This document shows, in pieces, positions 25,047 through 33,869 of a DNA stretch of 56,028 nt (positions are counted from its first letter, which is position 1; each line of letters begins with the position of its first letter). Origin of the DNA: Candidatus Saccharimonadota bacterium (GTDB lineage: Bacteria > Patescibacteriota > Saccharimonadia > Saccharimonadales > Saccharimonadaceae). The stretch lies in NCBI GenBank assembly GCA_027492735.1, contig JAPUEE010000018.1:1-56028 (forward strand). The letters are read 5' to 3'. The notes beneath the pieces are model-generated. The model was not told the origin of the DNA. It saw only the letters and a list, made by a program, of their open reading frames with translations, and did not search any database. The translations under genes were made by a program, and so were the position numbers.

Positions 25047-26336
25047 GTGAACATCTTTGTATCAGGTATTGGCGGTGCCGCAATCGGCCCACTAGCAGAA
25101 ATTGCACTCGATGCTGGTTATTCAGTGCGCGGCTCGGATCTCTATCCTTCACTCATCAGTCGCGAGCTCGAAGCCCGCGGCGTCAGTGTCATTTACGAAC
25201 AAACCGCCGAGAGCATCGCTCGTGTCCACCAGGAACAGCCGATCGATTGGTTGGTGTATACCTCGGCGCTACCTGATGACGCGCCAGAGCTCGTATTTGC
25301 GCGTGAACATCATATTCACGTTAGTATGCGCGATGAATTCCTAGCGAATTTTATCAAAGATCATGATCTGGAACTGATTGCTATAGCTGGCACGCATGGC
25401 AAGACCACAACGACGGCACTAACAGTTTGGGTATTCCAGCAACTAGGCTTACCGGCTAGCTATTCTGTTGGATCTACTCTATCATTTGGACCTAGTGGCA
25501 AGTTCGATCCTAATTCACGGTTCTTTGTGTACGAAGCCGATGAATATAATCGTAATTTCCTGCATTTTAAGCCCACAATCAGCCTGCTCCCCTCAGTCGA
25601 CTATGATCATGCTGATATTTATCCTACTGTCGATGACTATCGTGCTGCGTTTCGCCAATTTATTGACCAGAGCGGCCGCGTTGTACTGTGGCGTCAAACA
25701 GCTGACTATCTAGAGCTGGATGCTGCACAGTCTGATCTAACTGTACTCGAGGGAACCGTCTCATCGCAAGAAATTCGATTAGCAGGAGCAACTATGCGCG
25801 CAAATGCCAAATTAGTGCTCGAAACATTGCGTCAGGTTCTCGATAGCTTTGATGAAGCACGCATCAAAGATATTATTGCAGCCTTTCCGGGATCTGATCG
25901 TCGCTTTGAGAAATTACGTGAGCATTTATATAGCGACTACGCTCATCATCCGGTCGAAATTGCCGCAACAATCGAAAAAGCTCGCGAACTATCGGATCGC
26001 GTCATTGTCGTCTATCAGCCACATCAGAACCTGCGCCAGACCGAGCTCATGCATCATGGAGGCTATGGCGATGCGTTTAACGGAGCCGATCATGTCTACT
26101 GGATACCGACCTATCTGGTACGAACCGACCTCATTGATGGGGCTCCGGTAGTTCTCACTCCACGTGATCTGATTGCGAGCCTGACTGATTCGTCAATGGT
26201 CGAGTCAGCAGAGTTAAGCAACGAGCTATGGCATACGATCGAGAATCATTTGAGACACGGAGACCTCGTCCTCGTCATGGGTGCCGGACCTATTGATGGC
26301 TGGCTACGTCAGCAGGCGCAAACTGAGCAAAGTTAA
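25047..26336 (+). CDS. murC: UDP-N-acetylmuramate--L-alanine ligase (MurC)
   Basis: A 429-residue Mur ligase starting with GTG. An N-terminal Rossmann segment (GIGGAAIGPLA) is followed by the ATP-binding GTHGKTTTT (about 114-122), EADEYNRNF, and DYAHHPVEIAATIEKAR typical of MurC/Mpl. It adds L-Ala to UDP-MurNAc in the cytoplasm. Mpl, which recycles murein tripeptide, is the main alternative; the short length fits either. It converges on tsaC-trmB with a 47-base antisense overlap of the 3' ends (26290-26336). Confidence 0.9.
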   Translation: MNIFVSGIGGAAIGPLAEIALDAGYSVRGSDLYPSLISRELEARGVSVIYEQTAESIARVHQEQPIDWLVYTSALPDDAPELVFAREHHIHVSMRDEFLANFIKDHDLELIAIAGTHGKTTTTALTVWVFQQLGLPASYSVGSTLSFGPSGKFDPNSRFFVYEADEYNRNFLHFKPTISLLPSVDYDHADIYPTVDDYRAAFRQFIDQSGRVVLWRQTADYLELDAAQSDLTVLEGTVSSQEIRLAGATMRANAKLVLETLRQVLDSFDEARIKDIIAAFPGSDRRFEKLREHLYSDYAHHPVEIAATIEKARELSDRVIVVYQPHQNLRQTELMHHGGYGDAFNGADHVYWIPTYLVRTDLIDGAPVVLTPRDLIASLTDSSMVESAELSNELWHTIENHLRHGDLVLVMGAGPIDGWLRQQAQTEQS

Positions 26337-27543
26337 TAGTCATTCCCTCATTCACGAAACGTTTCTCGTAGCTCGTCATAATTTTAGCTTCATCCGGAAC
26401 CTCAGAAGCATGTAAATCGCGCGTCATTATCTGTTCTCTCCATCCATTTTCCACAAATTGCTCGAGCGACCACTCGAATAGTCTGTTGCTATCGGTCTTG
26501 AACTGTAGCGTGCCGTGTGGCTGTAATAGTTGTCGATAATAATTGAGATAACGCGGCGCTGTCAAACGATGTTTGGCATCGGGTTTACGCGGGTAGGGAT
26601 CGGGGAAGGTTATCCAAATCTCATTAGCTCTAGCATCTGGTATAACTTCGTTTATCCTCGCGATATCACTACGAACAAAATAGATATTTGCAAGCTCTAG
26701 TCGAGCCGCTTCGCGCGCGCCTTGATAGAGCCTGTCGCCCTTTATGTCGACAGCAACAAACAATTTCTCGGGATGACGTTTGGCTAATTCTACAGAGAAT
26801 AGCGCTGAGCCAGCACCAATTTCGACCGTTAGTTCCCTGTCACCTGTCATTATTTCGCCGCGTGCTGCCAGCCACTCCTCGAGGTGAAAACAGGTGTCTA
26901 GTTCATCAAACTTTGCAAATTTATACAGTTTTCGTCGCCGGGTAATGACAAAATCCTCGGGATGACTGCGCCCATCTGATCGCAGTGTCTCAACAGTACC
27001 GCTCTCGGAGAAACGAATGATCCGCGAAGGCTGGTTTTCGTTACATTCCCCACTATCGATATAGAGACTGACTGAATCACCAAAGTAGGCTTTTGCCTCT
27101 TTGATGTTTCGTGCTGGTAATTGATCTGGCAGATTTGCGCTTGGCGCACAGAGCGGGCCAGTTTTCTGCAGCAACACACGGAGTGCTTGGTTTTGTTTCG
27201 AAGGTACTCGAAAACAAATGCTCGGTTTATTAGTACGAGTATCCGCCAGCCACGGGGCTTTCGAACCTTTTGATGACAAAATAACAGAGGTAGCAAATAA
27301 CGTAGCCCAAATTGTTTCGAGTCGAGCACGAATTTGTGGACGCAATGTCACCAACCGACCTATCGTCTCGACACTATCGGCGAGCACAATAAAACCCTGT
27401 TCTGGCGCACGATCGCGAACCGCATGGAGTCGCTCGACCGCCGACTGATCGAGTGCCGATGCAAATATTCCATAAATAGTATCGCTTTTCATGACGACTA
27501 GCTCACCGCGCCCTAGAGTATCAATAACGTCTTGCTCGGTCAT
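26290..27543 (-). CDS. TsaC-TrmB fusion: threonylcarbamoyl-AMP synthase and tRNA m7G46 methyltransferase
   Basis: A 417-residue two-domain protein. Residues about 1-195 match the YrdC/Sua5/TsaC fold (KSDTIYGIFASA, CFRVPS, GPLCAPSANLPDQLPA), which makes threonylcarbamoyl-AMP for t6A37. Residues about 205-410 match TrmB (VEIGAGSALFSVELAKRHPE for SAM, ITFPDPYPRKPDAKHRL as the catalytic signature, FKTDSNRLFEWSLE), which methylates G46. No stop or start separates them. It is the last gene of an operon with 27550 and 27921, seven bases after the 27550 stop. The short TsaB (17691) supplies another t6A part. Confidence 0.92.
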   Translation of the reverse strand: MTEQDVIDTLGRGELVVMKSDTIYGIFASALDQSAVERLHAVRDRAPEQGFIVLADSVETIGRLVTLRPQIRARLETIWATLFATSVILSSKGSKAPWLADTRTNKPSICFRVPSKQNQALRVLLQKTGPLCAPSANLPDQLPARNIKEAKAYFGDSVSLYIDSGECNENQPSRIIRFSESGTVETLRSDGRSHPEDFVITRRRKLYKFAKFDELDTCFHLEEWLAARGEIMTGDRELTVEIGAGSALFSVELAKRHPEKLFVAVDIKGDRLYQGAREAARLELANIYFVRSDIARINEVIPDARANEIWITFPDPYPRKPDAKHRLTAPRYLNYYRQLLQPHGTLQFKTDSNRLFEWSLEQFVENGWREQIMTRDLHASEVPDEAKIMTSYEKRFVNEGMTINFAQFAPADVASHQ

Positions 27544-27549
27544 GATAGA

Positions 27550-27924
27550 TTACTGGTCGGTCGACTCGGTATTTTCATCATTAGGATTGAGTCCGAGATT
27601 ATCATCTCTCACATCTGATTCGTCGTAGTTGTTAGTCTTGTCCAATTTGTCTCTGATGCTTCCATAGCGATTACGAAAGTCCTTGATGGCTTCACTATTT
27701 AATTCTCCCGTTGGCGAGAATGGCTTGGTTCCGCTATTATCGTCTTCGACCTCGGTACGAGCTTTTTCATAACCCGGGCGACTGAGATCTAATTTAGCGG
27801 CACCGCTGGATCGATAGAGCCACAGACTCACTCCTGTCATCACAATAGCTATCAAAACGGCACCTATGATAAATGTCAGCATTTGATTACCGAGAATCCA
27901 TGCTTTTAGACGTTCCATTTTCAT
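27550..27924 (-). CDS. Single-helix membrane protein, unknown
   Basis: A 124-residue protein. A short basic start (MKMERLKAW) precedes one helix (about 15-35) and a highly charged Asp/Asn/Glu-rich outer region ending in NPNDENTESTDQ. No family is recognised. Its ATG overlaps the TGA of the 27921 gene as ATGA, so the two are translationally coupled; AGAGG lies upstream. Confidence 0.7.
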   Translation of the reverse strand: MKMERLKAWILGNQMLTFIIGAVLIAIVMTGVSLWLYRSSGAAKLDLSRPGYEKARTEVEDDNSGTKPFSPTGELNSEAIKDFRNRYGSIRDKLDKTNNYDESDVRDDNLGLNPNDENTESTDQ

Positions 27925-28421
27925 AGATTCGCCTCTTTTACTAATGAATCAAAGCTACTGTAGTAGTCTCTCATATGAGTATTTAAATTATCGACATCAA
28001 CTCTCAGCGCGGCCCGAGCAGTTCTAGCTCTCTCTAACTGAGCATAGAATTCAGCTGGCTGATCCGTACATTTGAGAGTAATTGCAGCAGACACTGTGTC
28101 GTCATACACGTCATAGTGGTCGCGGAAATTATCGAATTCTCGTGAGAATTTATCGGTGATAGTAGTCAATGTTGGTGCTGTAATTCGATTAGTAGCCAAG
28201 CGCGCATTCATTGCAAACATTAATCCCAAAATCTCATTATAGTCGTGCCCTCGGTTAATACGTACCACCGCATCAGCTTTTTCTATCTGAGACAAGGTCG
28301 ACTGTGCCACAAGGCAATTATTCCTAATGATATTCTCATCCGGCATAGCTAGCGCCACTCTGGACGCAAAAACATCCGTTAGTAACATAGCCATCATTGC
28401 CATGATAGCAATTTTCTTCAT
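27921..28421 (-). CDS. Secreted helical protein, unknown
   Basis: A 166-residue protein from ATG 28421 (MKKIAIMAMMAML). The first 25 residues form a signal peptide ending near ALA-MPD. The mature part is mostly helical, with two Cys (NNCLVAQ, LKCTDQ) and an Arg/Asp-rich pattern suggesting a helical bundle. The TACAAT exactly six bases before this codon supports the start over the preceding ATG at 28427 and the long upstream frame. It is the first gene of the operon with 27550 and tsaC-trmB. Confidence 0.75.
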   Translation of the reverse strand: MKKIAIMAMMAMLLTDVFASRVALAMPDENIIRNNCLVAQSTLSQIEKADAVVRINRGHDYNEILGLMFAMNARLATNRITAPTLTTITDKFSREFDNFRDHYDVYDDTVSAAITLKCTDQPAEFYAQLERARTARAALRVDVDNLNTHMRDYYSSFDSLVKEANL

Positions 28422-28427
28422 AGCCAT

Positions 28428-28433
28428 ATTGTA
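28428..28433 (-). promoter_or_regulatory. -10 box of the 28421 operon (decides start)
   Basis: TACAAT on the minus strand ends exactly six bases before ATG 28421. The in-frame ATG at 28427 directly abuts the box and so would be outside the transcript. Confidence 0.55.
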
Positions 28434-28490
28434 ACATCGGAAAAAGTAAATTACAAACCACCAGGGCCAACATTTGCAGGCACGAGATGA

Positions 28491-28496
28491 TATACT
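28491..28496 (+). promoter_or_regulatory. -10 box of the 28504-murB operon
   Basis: TATACT ends seven bases before ATG 28504. No Shine-Dalgarno is present. Confidence 0.5.
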
Positions 28497-28503
28497 ATAT
28501 GGT

Positions 28504-28932
28504 ATGAAAAAGCGTAAGTTCTTGTTTATCGCCATCAACCTATTTGCAGCAGCTGGAATAGCTTTTAGTATCGGTATGGACTGGCTAGGAGGCGAAGCAC
28601 CACGAGTTGTCGGTCTCATCAGTATTATGCCGTTTGAATTACCTAGTCAAGTTGTCGAACTCTATTTATCAGTAGCTACGTTACTGGCAATAGGCGCCGT
28701 ACTCATAGGAATTGGTGGGCTATTTTCGATGCGATCAATGGTAGCAGCCGGATTACTCGTAGGTCTGCTCGTCGCTAGTTTTTGGATCTGGCATTTCGGA
28801 TTCGATATGAATACTCTAGGAATTAACGACGGTTTCAGTCTATTTGTCGTTAGCTTTATGGCATCATTCTTGTCGATCATCCTCCATCGCCACCAGAGAC
28901 ATCACGATAGAAAGAAATATGGTCGCCACTGA
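28504..28932 (+). CDS. Four-helix membrane protein, unknown
   Basis: A 142-residue protein from ATG 28504 (MKKRKFLFIAIN). It has four hydrophobic helices (about 5-25, 45-68, 75-95, 105-125) and a His/Arg-rich cytoplasmic end. No family is recognised. murB starts inside its last 14 bases, so the two genes are coupled. Confidence 0.7.
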   Translation: MKKRKFLFIAINLFAAAGIAFSIGMDWLGGEAPRVVGLISIMPFELPSQVVELYLSVATLLAIGAVLIGIGGLFSMRSMVAAGLLVGLLVASFWIWHFGFDMNTLGINDGFSLFVVSFMASFLSIILHRHQRHHDRKKYGRH

Positions 28933-29941
28933 ACATTACCCTCTCTCCGAGCTAACAACCATGCGGCTAGGCGGCAAAGCTCGTTGGGTCATCGAAATTA
29001 GTAATCGCGAAGACTTGTTAGAAGCTCTCGATTTTGCCAAACAACAAAATCTGCCATGGTTTATATTGGGTGACGGAAGTAATGTCATCGCCGGTGGTGA
29101 TTATAATGGAGTTATTATCCTCAATAGAATTACCGGTTTCGAACATATCGACGAAGATGATTCGAGTGTGACCTATCGAATTGGTGCGGGTGAGGTCTGG
29201 GACCACATAGTCGAACGACTTTGCGCACTCGAGCTATCTGGCGTAGAGGCTATGAGTGCGATTCCAGGACGAGCCGGCTCAACCCCAGTTCAGAACGTTG
29301 GTGCCTATGGTCAAGAGATTGCTGATACACTCATTGAGCTAGAAGCGTACGATACACAAACCGGAACATTTGTCACCTTGGAGCGTGATGATTGCGTATT
29401 CTCCTATCGCAATTCACTATTCAAAAACCCTGAAACGCGTCATCACATCATCACATCAATCACATTACGACTCAATAAAGCTTGGATGAAGCCGCCTTTT
29501 TATTCTAGTCTCGAATCTTATCTATCCAAACATGCTATCAGCGAATATTCTCCAAATACTATTAGAATAGCTGTCATAGCGATACGCACCGAAAAATTAC
29601 CTCCTGTTGATCAGATTGCTAGTGCTGGTTCATTTTTCAAAAACCCTATTGTGACGAGTGATGTAGCTGATTCTCTATTGGCTCATTATCCTGATATGCC
29701 ACATTGGTCGATGCCAGATAACAGAGTCAAGCTAGCTGCTGGCTGGCTAATCGAACAGACCGGACTAAAAGGTTTTTCAAAATATGGCATGGCAGTATAT
29801 CCGAAAAATGCGCTGGTTCTCACGAACGTGAACGCAACGTCAACTGACGATCTAGAGAAATTCAAAACAGAAATCATAGCAGCTGTACAGGCTAAATTTG
29901 CCATTACCCTAGAACAAGAGCCTGAGAATTTAATCGGCTAA
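28919..29941 (+). CDS. murB: UDP-N-acetylenolpyruvoylglucosamine reductase (MurB)
   Basis: A 340-residue FAD enzyme from ATG 28919 (MVATEHYPLSE). The FAD-binding GDGSNVIAGGDY, AMSAIPGRAGSTPVQNVGAYGQE, and the proton-donor Ser in SAGSFFKNP, as in E. coli-type (type I) MurB, are all present. It reduces the enolpyruvyl product of MurA to UDP-MurNAc in the cytoplasm. The upstream gene overlaps by 14 bases and only a weak AGAAAGAAA precedes the start, so translation is probably coupled. Confidence 0.94.
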   Translation: MVATEHYPLSELTTMRLGGKARWVIEISNREDLLEALDFAKQQNLPWFILGDGSNVIAGGDYNGVIILNRITGFEHIDEDDSSVTYRIGAGEVWDHIVERLCALELSGVEAMSAIPGRAGSTPVQNVGAYGQEIADTLIELEAYDTQTGTFVTLERDDCVFSYRNSLFKNPETRHHIITSITLRLNKAWMKPPFYSSLESYLSKHAISEYSPNTIRIAVIAIRTEKLPPVDQIASAGSFFKNPIVTSDVADSLLAHYPDMPHWSMPDNRVKLAAGWLIEQTGLKGFSKYGMAVYPKNALVLTNVNATSTDDLEKFKTEIIAAVQAKFAITLEQEPENLIG

Positions 29942-29949
29942 TAGAGCTA

Positions 29950-31227
29950 CTATTTATCGCTTGGCAGAGGGAACTTGCGCGCGAATGTAATGACCTGGTC
30001 GTGGATTTCGGATAATTTTGCTGTATCATCGCGATGCTCAATTGCCGCTAACATCCATTCAGCAATCTGATCCATGTCAGACTCGACGAGACCGCGCGTT
30101 GTCATAGCTGGTGTACCGAGACGCAAACCACTCGGTCGGAATGGCGGTTCCGAGTCGTTTGGAATAGCATTTTTGTTAGCAGTCAAACCAATATCATCGA
30201 GAGCCTTTTCAACAATACCGCCGTGCACGCCGAAGCTAGACTTTACATCGGCAAGAATGAGATGGTTATCAGTTCCACCGGTAATAAGTTTGAACCCACG
30301 TTTTTTCATAGACTCAGCAAGAGTGCTCGCATTTTTTACCACCTGGGCCGCATAGGTTCGGAACTCAGGCTGAAGTGCTTCGTGGAACGATACCGCTTTG
30401 GCTGCGATAACATGCATGAGCGGTCCACCTTGGGTTCCAGGAAAAACGCTACGATCGATCAAAGTTGGAATATTTTTGAGAGTGATCTCTGGCTTCTTTA
30501 GTGGATTGCCGACTGTACCCTTCGACAAAATCAAGCCTCCACGTGGACCACGCAACGTTTTATGGGTGGTCGTGGTGATAACATGAAAACCGAAATCAAA
30601 GGGGTTCGGGTGCGACCCGCCAGCGATCAATCCAGCCACATGAGCCATATCTGCCATCAGCAATGCACCGACCTTTTTGCCAATGCTTGCAAATCGTGCA
30701 AAATCAGGAATACGCGAGTACGCACTATAGCCAACGAGAATAATTTTTGGTTTATGTTTGAGTGCCAACTCCTCTAGCTCATCATAGTCAATTTCGCCAG
30801 TTTCGACATCTTTCATACCGTAGCGAATAAAATTATATACCTTTGCGCTCTGCGTTACTGGAGCACCGTGCGTGAGGTGACCGCCGTGACCCAGATCCAT
30901 GCCGAGCACTGTGTCACCCGGCTCGAGCCACGCATTATAGACCGCATTGTTTGCCTGCGCACCAGAATGTGGCTGCACATTCGCATGATCAGCGCCAAAT
31001 AGTTGTTTAGCGCGCTCAATCGCGAGAGCCTCGACTTGGTCAGTAAATTCTTGGCCACCATAGTAGCGACGACCAGGATATCCTTCACTGTATTTATTTG
31101 TGAATATACTACCCATGGCGTCTAATACTTCGCGGCTCACATAGTTCTCACTCGGAATCAGCTCTAATCCATCGCGCTGTCGCTCAGTTTCGCCCATAAT
31201 TAAATCGAATATCTCTTTGTCTTGCAT
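29950..31227 (-). CDS. glyA: Serine hydroxymethyltransferase (GlyA)
   Basis: A 425-residue PLP enzyme of normal length. PSENYVS, GRRYYGG, the PLP lysine segment [14 protein letters not shown] and [12 protein letters not shown] are intact. It converts serine and tetrahydrofolate to glycine and methylene-tetrahydrofolate. A CofE-type ligase in the window (33937) could polyglutamylate its cofactor. It has a leadered promoter (TATACT, 31252-31257) and a strong AAGGAGG before ATG. Confidence 0.97.
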   Translation of the reverse strand: MQDKEIFDLIMGETERQRDGLELIPSENYVSREVLDAMGSIFTNKYSEGYPGRRYYGGQEFTDQVEALAIERAKQLFGADHANVQPHSGAQANNAVYNAWLEPGDTVLGMDLGHGGHLTHGAPVTQSAKVYNFIRYGMKDVETGEIDYDELEELALKHKPKIILVGYSAYSRIPDFARFASIGKKVGALLMADMAHVAGLIAGGSHPNPFDFGFHVITTTTHKTLRGPRGGLILSKGTVGNPLKKPEITLKNIPTLIDRSVFPGTQGGPLMHVIAAKAVSFHEALQPEFRTYAAQVVKNASTLAESMKKRGFKLITGGTDNHLILADVKSSFGVHGGIVEKALDDIGLTANKNAIPNDSEPPFRPSGLRLGTPAMTTRGLVESDMDQIAEWMLAAIEHRDDTAKLSEIHDQVITFARKFPLPSDK

Positions 31228-31251
31228 TGGTCCCTCCTTTTGCTTGGTTAT

Positions 31252-31257
31252 AGTATA
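31252..31257 (-). promoter_or_regulatory. -10 box of glyA
   Basis: TATACT on the minus strand gives a leader of about 18 bases that contains AAGGAGG. Confidence 0.45.
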
Positions 31258-31295
31258 CTACTTTATCGTCGAAATGAGAAAAGGTTGTGGTTTTT

Positions 31296-31311
31296 ATATC
31301 AAATATGATAT
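31296..31311. promoter_or_regulatory. Operator-like palindrome over the HTH-murA promoter
   Basis: ATATCA (31296-31301), AATA, TGATAT (31306-31311): a perfect 6-4-6 inverted repeat. Its right arm overlaps the -10 box TATAAT (31309-31314), and the box ends nine bases before ATG. A half-site (TGATAT) recurs at 31321-31325. It is well placed for autorepression by the encoded XRE domain. Confidence 0.6.
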
Positions 31312-31323
31312 AATTGCTATGAT

Positions 31324-32856
31324 ATGAAAGAAGATTATCGAGAAAAAATTGGTAAGTTAGTCGCTGAATTACGCGCCAGCCACGGCTTAACCCAAGCAGA
31401 ACTAGCAGAGCGATTAGCCACGAGTCAATCAGCTATCAACCGTATCGAGCGCGGTGGACAAAATATCAGCCTCGAAACTATTGCGCGCATCTCCGATGTT
31501 TTGAACGCAGAAATTCTATCAGTTAATGACGAGAGTAAACTCAATCTACGAGTCCACGGCGGTCACACATTACACGGCGAAATAGAGACGAAAACCAGCA
31601 AAAATGCTGCTGTTGCCCTGCTTTGCGCCAGTCTTCTTAACAAGGGCAAAACTATTTTGCAGCGCGTCGCCCGTATCGAAGAAGTTAACCGTATTTTGGA
31701 AGTTTTGAATTCGATCGGTGTTAAAACGCGTTGGCTCAACGAACAGAACGACCTCGAAATTATCCGTCCCAAAGTGTTGAAACTAGACGATATGGATATC
31801 GAAGCCGCCAAACGTACGCGTACAATCATTATGTTTCTCGGTCCATTGTTGCACCAGTACAAAAGTTTCCGATTACCTTTTTCGGGTGGCTGCAACCTAG
31901 GAAAACGCACTGTTGAGCCACATTTGGTCGGACTGCGTGAATTCGGCATGAGTGTTGAAGCCCAAGACGGCACCGATTACTACCAAGTTGATGTCAAGCC
32001 ACGCGAACCGAGCGGTCCGATTATTTTGACTGAACGCGGTGACACAACAACCGAGAATATTTTGATGACTGCTGCCATGAACGAAGGTGAAACTATCATC
32101 AGAAACGCCAGCCCGAACTACATGGTTCAGGACGTCTGCTTTTTCCTGCAAAAACTCGGCGTTAAAATTGATGGCATCGGCACAACGATTCTACGCATTC
32201 GTGGTGTCAAAAATATCAATAAAACTGTTGAATACGCCGTCAGCGAAGACCCAATCGAAGCCATGAGCTTTATCGCAGCTGGCGCCATCACCCATTCGGA
32301 AATTACCGTCAAACGCGCACCGATCGAATTTTTGGAACTCGAAATGGCAACTCTCGGAGAAATGGGGCTCAATTACGAACTTGGGCCGGAATATCGTTCG
32401 CATAATGGCGAAACACGCCTCGTCGATATCACAATAAAGAAATCGCAGCTCCATGCCGCAAAAGACAAACTACATGCCTTGCCATTTCCCGGTATCAACC
32501 AGGATAACTTGCCCTTTATGGGGTTAATCGCTACTGCAGCCGAAGGCCGAACGTTGGTTCACGATTGGGCCTATGAAAATCGCGCTATCTATTTTACCGA
32601 GCTCAGCAAGCTCAATGCTCGTGTCGAAATGGTCGATCCACATCGAGTGTACATCACCGGTCCAACACGCTGGAAACCAGCTGATGTTGTCGCTCCACCT
32701 GCATTACGTCCGAGCGTCGTGGTATTGCTCGCTATGCTAGCCGCACCAGGAACGAGTGTTCTGCGCGATGTCTACAACATCAATCGTGGCTATGAGGATT
32801 TCTACCAGCGCCTCAACAGCCTCGGCGCCAAAGTCGAAACCTGGCGCGAGATTTAA
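31324..32856 (+). CDS. murA: XRE helix-turn-helix fused to MurA (UDP-GlcNAc enolpyruvyl transferase)
   Basis: A 510-residue fusion. Residues about 5-65 form an XRE/Cro-type HTH (LTQAELAERLATSQSAINRIERG). Residues about 75-510 form the EPSP-synthase-like MurA domain. The catalytic-loop Cys is kept in SGGCNLGKR (canonical GGCAIGARP), and SKNAAVAL matches the family's N-terminal Lys-Asn motif. MurA commits UDP-GlcNAc to peptidoglycan. Linking a DNA-binding domain to it, with a palindrome over its own promoter, suggests substrate-tuned autoregulation. The enzyme assignment is firm; regulation is inference. Confidence 0.92.
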   Translation: MKEDYREKIGKLVAELRASHGLTQAELAERLATSQSAINRIERGGQNISLETIARISDVLNAEILSVNDESKLNLRVHGGHTLHGEIETKTSKNAAVALLCASLLNKGKTILQRVARIEEVNRILEVLNSIGVKTRWLNEQNDLEIIRPKVLKLDDMDIEAAKRTRTIIMFLGPLLHQYKSFRLPFSGGCNLGKRTVEPHLVGLREFGMSVEAQDGTDYYQVDVKPREPSGPIILTERGDTTTENILMTAAMNEGETIIRNASPNYMVQDVCFFLQKLGVKIDGIGTTILRIRGVKNINKTVEYAVSEDPIEAMSFIAAGAITHSEITVKRAPIEFLELEMATLGEMGLNYELGPEYRSHNGETRLVDITIKKSQLHAAKDKLHALPFPGINQDNLPFMGLIATAAEGRTLVHDWAYENRAIYFTELSKLNARVEMVDPHRVYITGPTRWKPADVVAPPALRPSVVVLLAMLAAPGTSVLRDVYNINRGYEDFYQRLNSLGAKVETWREI

Positions 32857-32863
32857 CACAAAA

Positions 32864-32888
32864 AAACCGCTTCTACTCGAAGCGGTTT
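32864..32888. terminator. Bidirectional terminator between HTH-murA and tRNA-His
   Basis: AAACCGCTTC and GAAGCGGTTT form a perfect ten-base stem around a five-base loop. T-runs on the minus strand (seven T) end the tRNA-His transcript; the plus side has a weaker T tract. Confidence 0.85.
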
Positions 32889-32896
32889 GATAATTT

Positions 32897-32975
32897 TGGG
32901 GCGAATGATGGGACTCGAACCCACGACCTCCGGAGCCACAATCCAGCGCTCTAACCAAACTGAGCTACAATCGCC
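32897..32975 (-). tRNA. tRNA-His (GUG)
   Basis: A 79-base tRNA with encoded CCA and anticodon GTG. An encoded extra 5' G (position -1, 32975) faces discriminator C73, the histidine identity pair. The acceptor stem has one U-U opposition (positions 5-68). Confidence 0.95.
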
Positions 32976-33082
32976 ATATTGCCTACACTAGGCCGTGCTA
33001 TTTTAGCATACTTTATCAGATACACTAAATACTATATCCGGCATAAACCTAGCGTAGGCAGTTAAACCACACTCGTTAGATG

Positions 33083-33757
33083 TTAGTAATCGAACAACTG
33101 ACGAATCTGATTGTAATTTTGCTCGCTCGATGATGACGATGAGCTGTGAGCTTTGATAGGCACAGTGATGAACGTTGCAACGAGCAAAGCTCCGGCAACT
33201 GACATCGCTACCAATGTTAGTAGTTTGCTCTTGTCGCGACCGCGCATAATTTCCATAGCCATCCAGCCAGCAAATCCTACAACACCAACCGACAACAATA
33301 GTGGCAAGAACATACCGAGGTACATTGCCCCAATGTTAGTGCCGGTACCGATGAGGAGAAGTGAGGAAATCAAAATTGAAACCATCTCGAGTGCCATAAC
33401 AGCAACTGTTACAGCGAAGATCCCGACTAACGCATTGGTAATGAATGCATAAGCAGTTGTCTTGGTATACTCCGGTTGTTTCGCAATCTCGCGTGATACT
33501 TTGCCATACAAAAAGAAGGCTGCTACTGCCATACCAACACCAACAACTGCCAGCAAGATAGTGTCAGTATAGACATTACCGCCAGCAAATACTGCCATCA
33601 GATTCTGCAGGCTTACTTCGCTGCTCGTCCACATTGAAAATAGTTTGCCGATTACAGCTACGATTGAATATACGCTCATAAAGGTCGCGAAAGCGGCTCC
33701 TGTGTAGAGCAATGTAGTCAAGCCTTTAGCGCTCGACTGAGTTACTTTGCTATTCAT
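33083..33757 (-). CDS. Multi-helix membrane protein, unknown
   Basis: A 224-residue protein with about five to six hydrophobic helices (around 13-38, 55-80, 95-125, 130-160, 170-195) and a Ser-rich then Gln/Asn-rich tail outside the membrane (SSSSSSSEQNYNQIRQL). It is reminiscent of DUF5671-type proteins, but the assignment is weak. It has a leadered promoter with extended -10 TGC-TATACT (33797-33802) and AGGAGG before ATG, so it is probably well translated. It lies between tRNA-His and tRNA-Arg on the same strand as both. Confidence 0.7.
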   Translation of the reverse strand: MNSKVTQSSAKGLTTLLYTGAAFATFMSVYSIVAVIGKLFSMWTSSEVSLQNLMAVFAGGNVYTDTILLAVVGVGMAVAAFFLYGKVSREIAKQPEYTKTTAYAFITNALVGIFAVTVAVMALEMVSILISSLLLIGTGTNIGAMYLGMFLPLLLSVGVVGFAGWMAMEIMRGRDKSKLLTLVAMSVAGALLVATFITVPIKAHSSSSSSSEQNYNQIRQLFDY

Positions 33758-33796
33758 ATATTATCCTCCTAATGAACCTTACATTTTTGTATTATC

Positions 33797-33802
33797 AGTA
33801 TA
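33797..33802 (-). promoter_or_regulatory. Extended -10 box of the 33083 gene
   Basis: TATACT preceded by TGC on the minus strand. The leader is about 33 bases with AGGAGG. Confidence 0.5.
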
Positions 33803-33827
33803 GCATGCTATCAATTTTTTCATACAA

Positions 33828-33853
33828 AAACACTCCGTTTTGGGAGTGCTTTT
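33828..33853. terminator. Terminator after tRNA-Arg
   Basis: CACTCC and GGAGTG arms around a six-base loop. TTTTTG follows on the minus strand and CTTTTG on the plus strand. Confidence 0.7.
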
Positions 33854-33869
33854 GCTGTATAACAAACTA

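Noticed and set aside
28427-28619. Longer N-terminus for the secreted helical protein
   Set aside because: The extra residues precede a clean signal peptide and span the promoter; the -10 box at 28428-28433 lies inside that extension.
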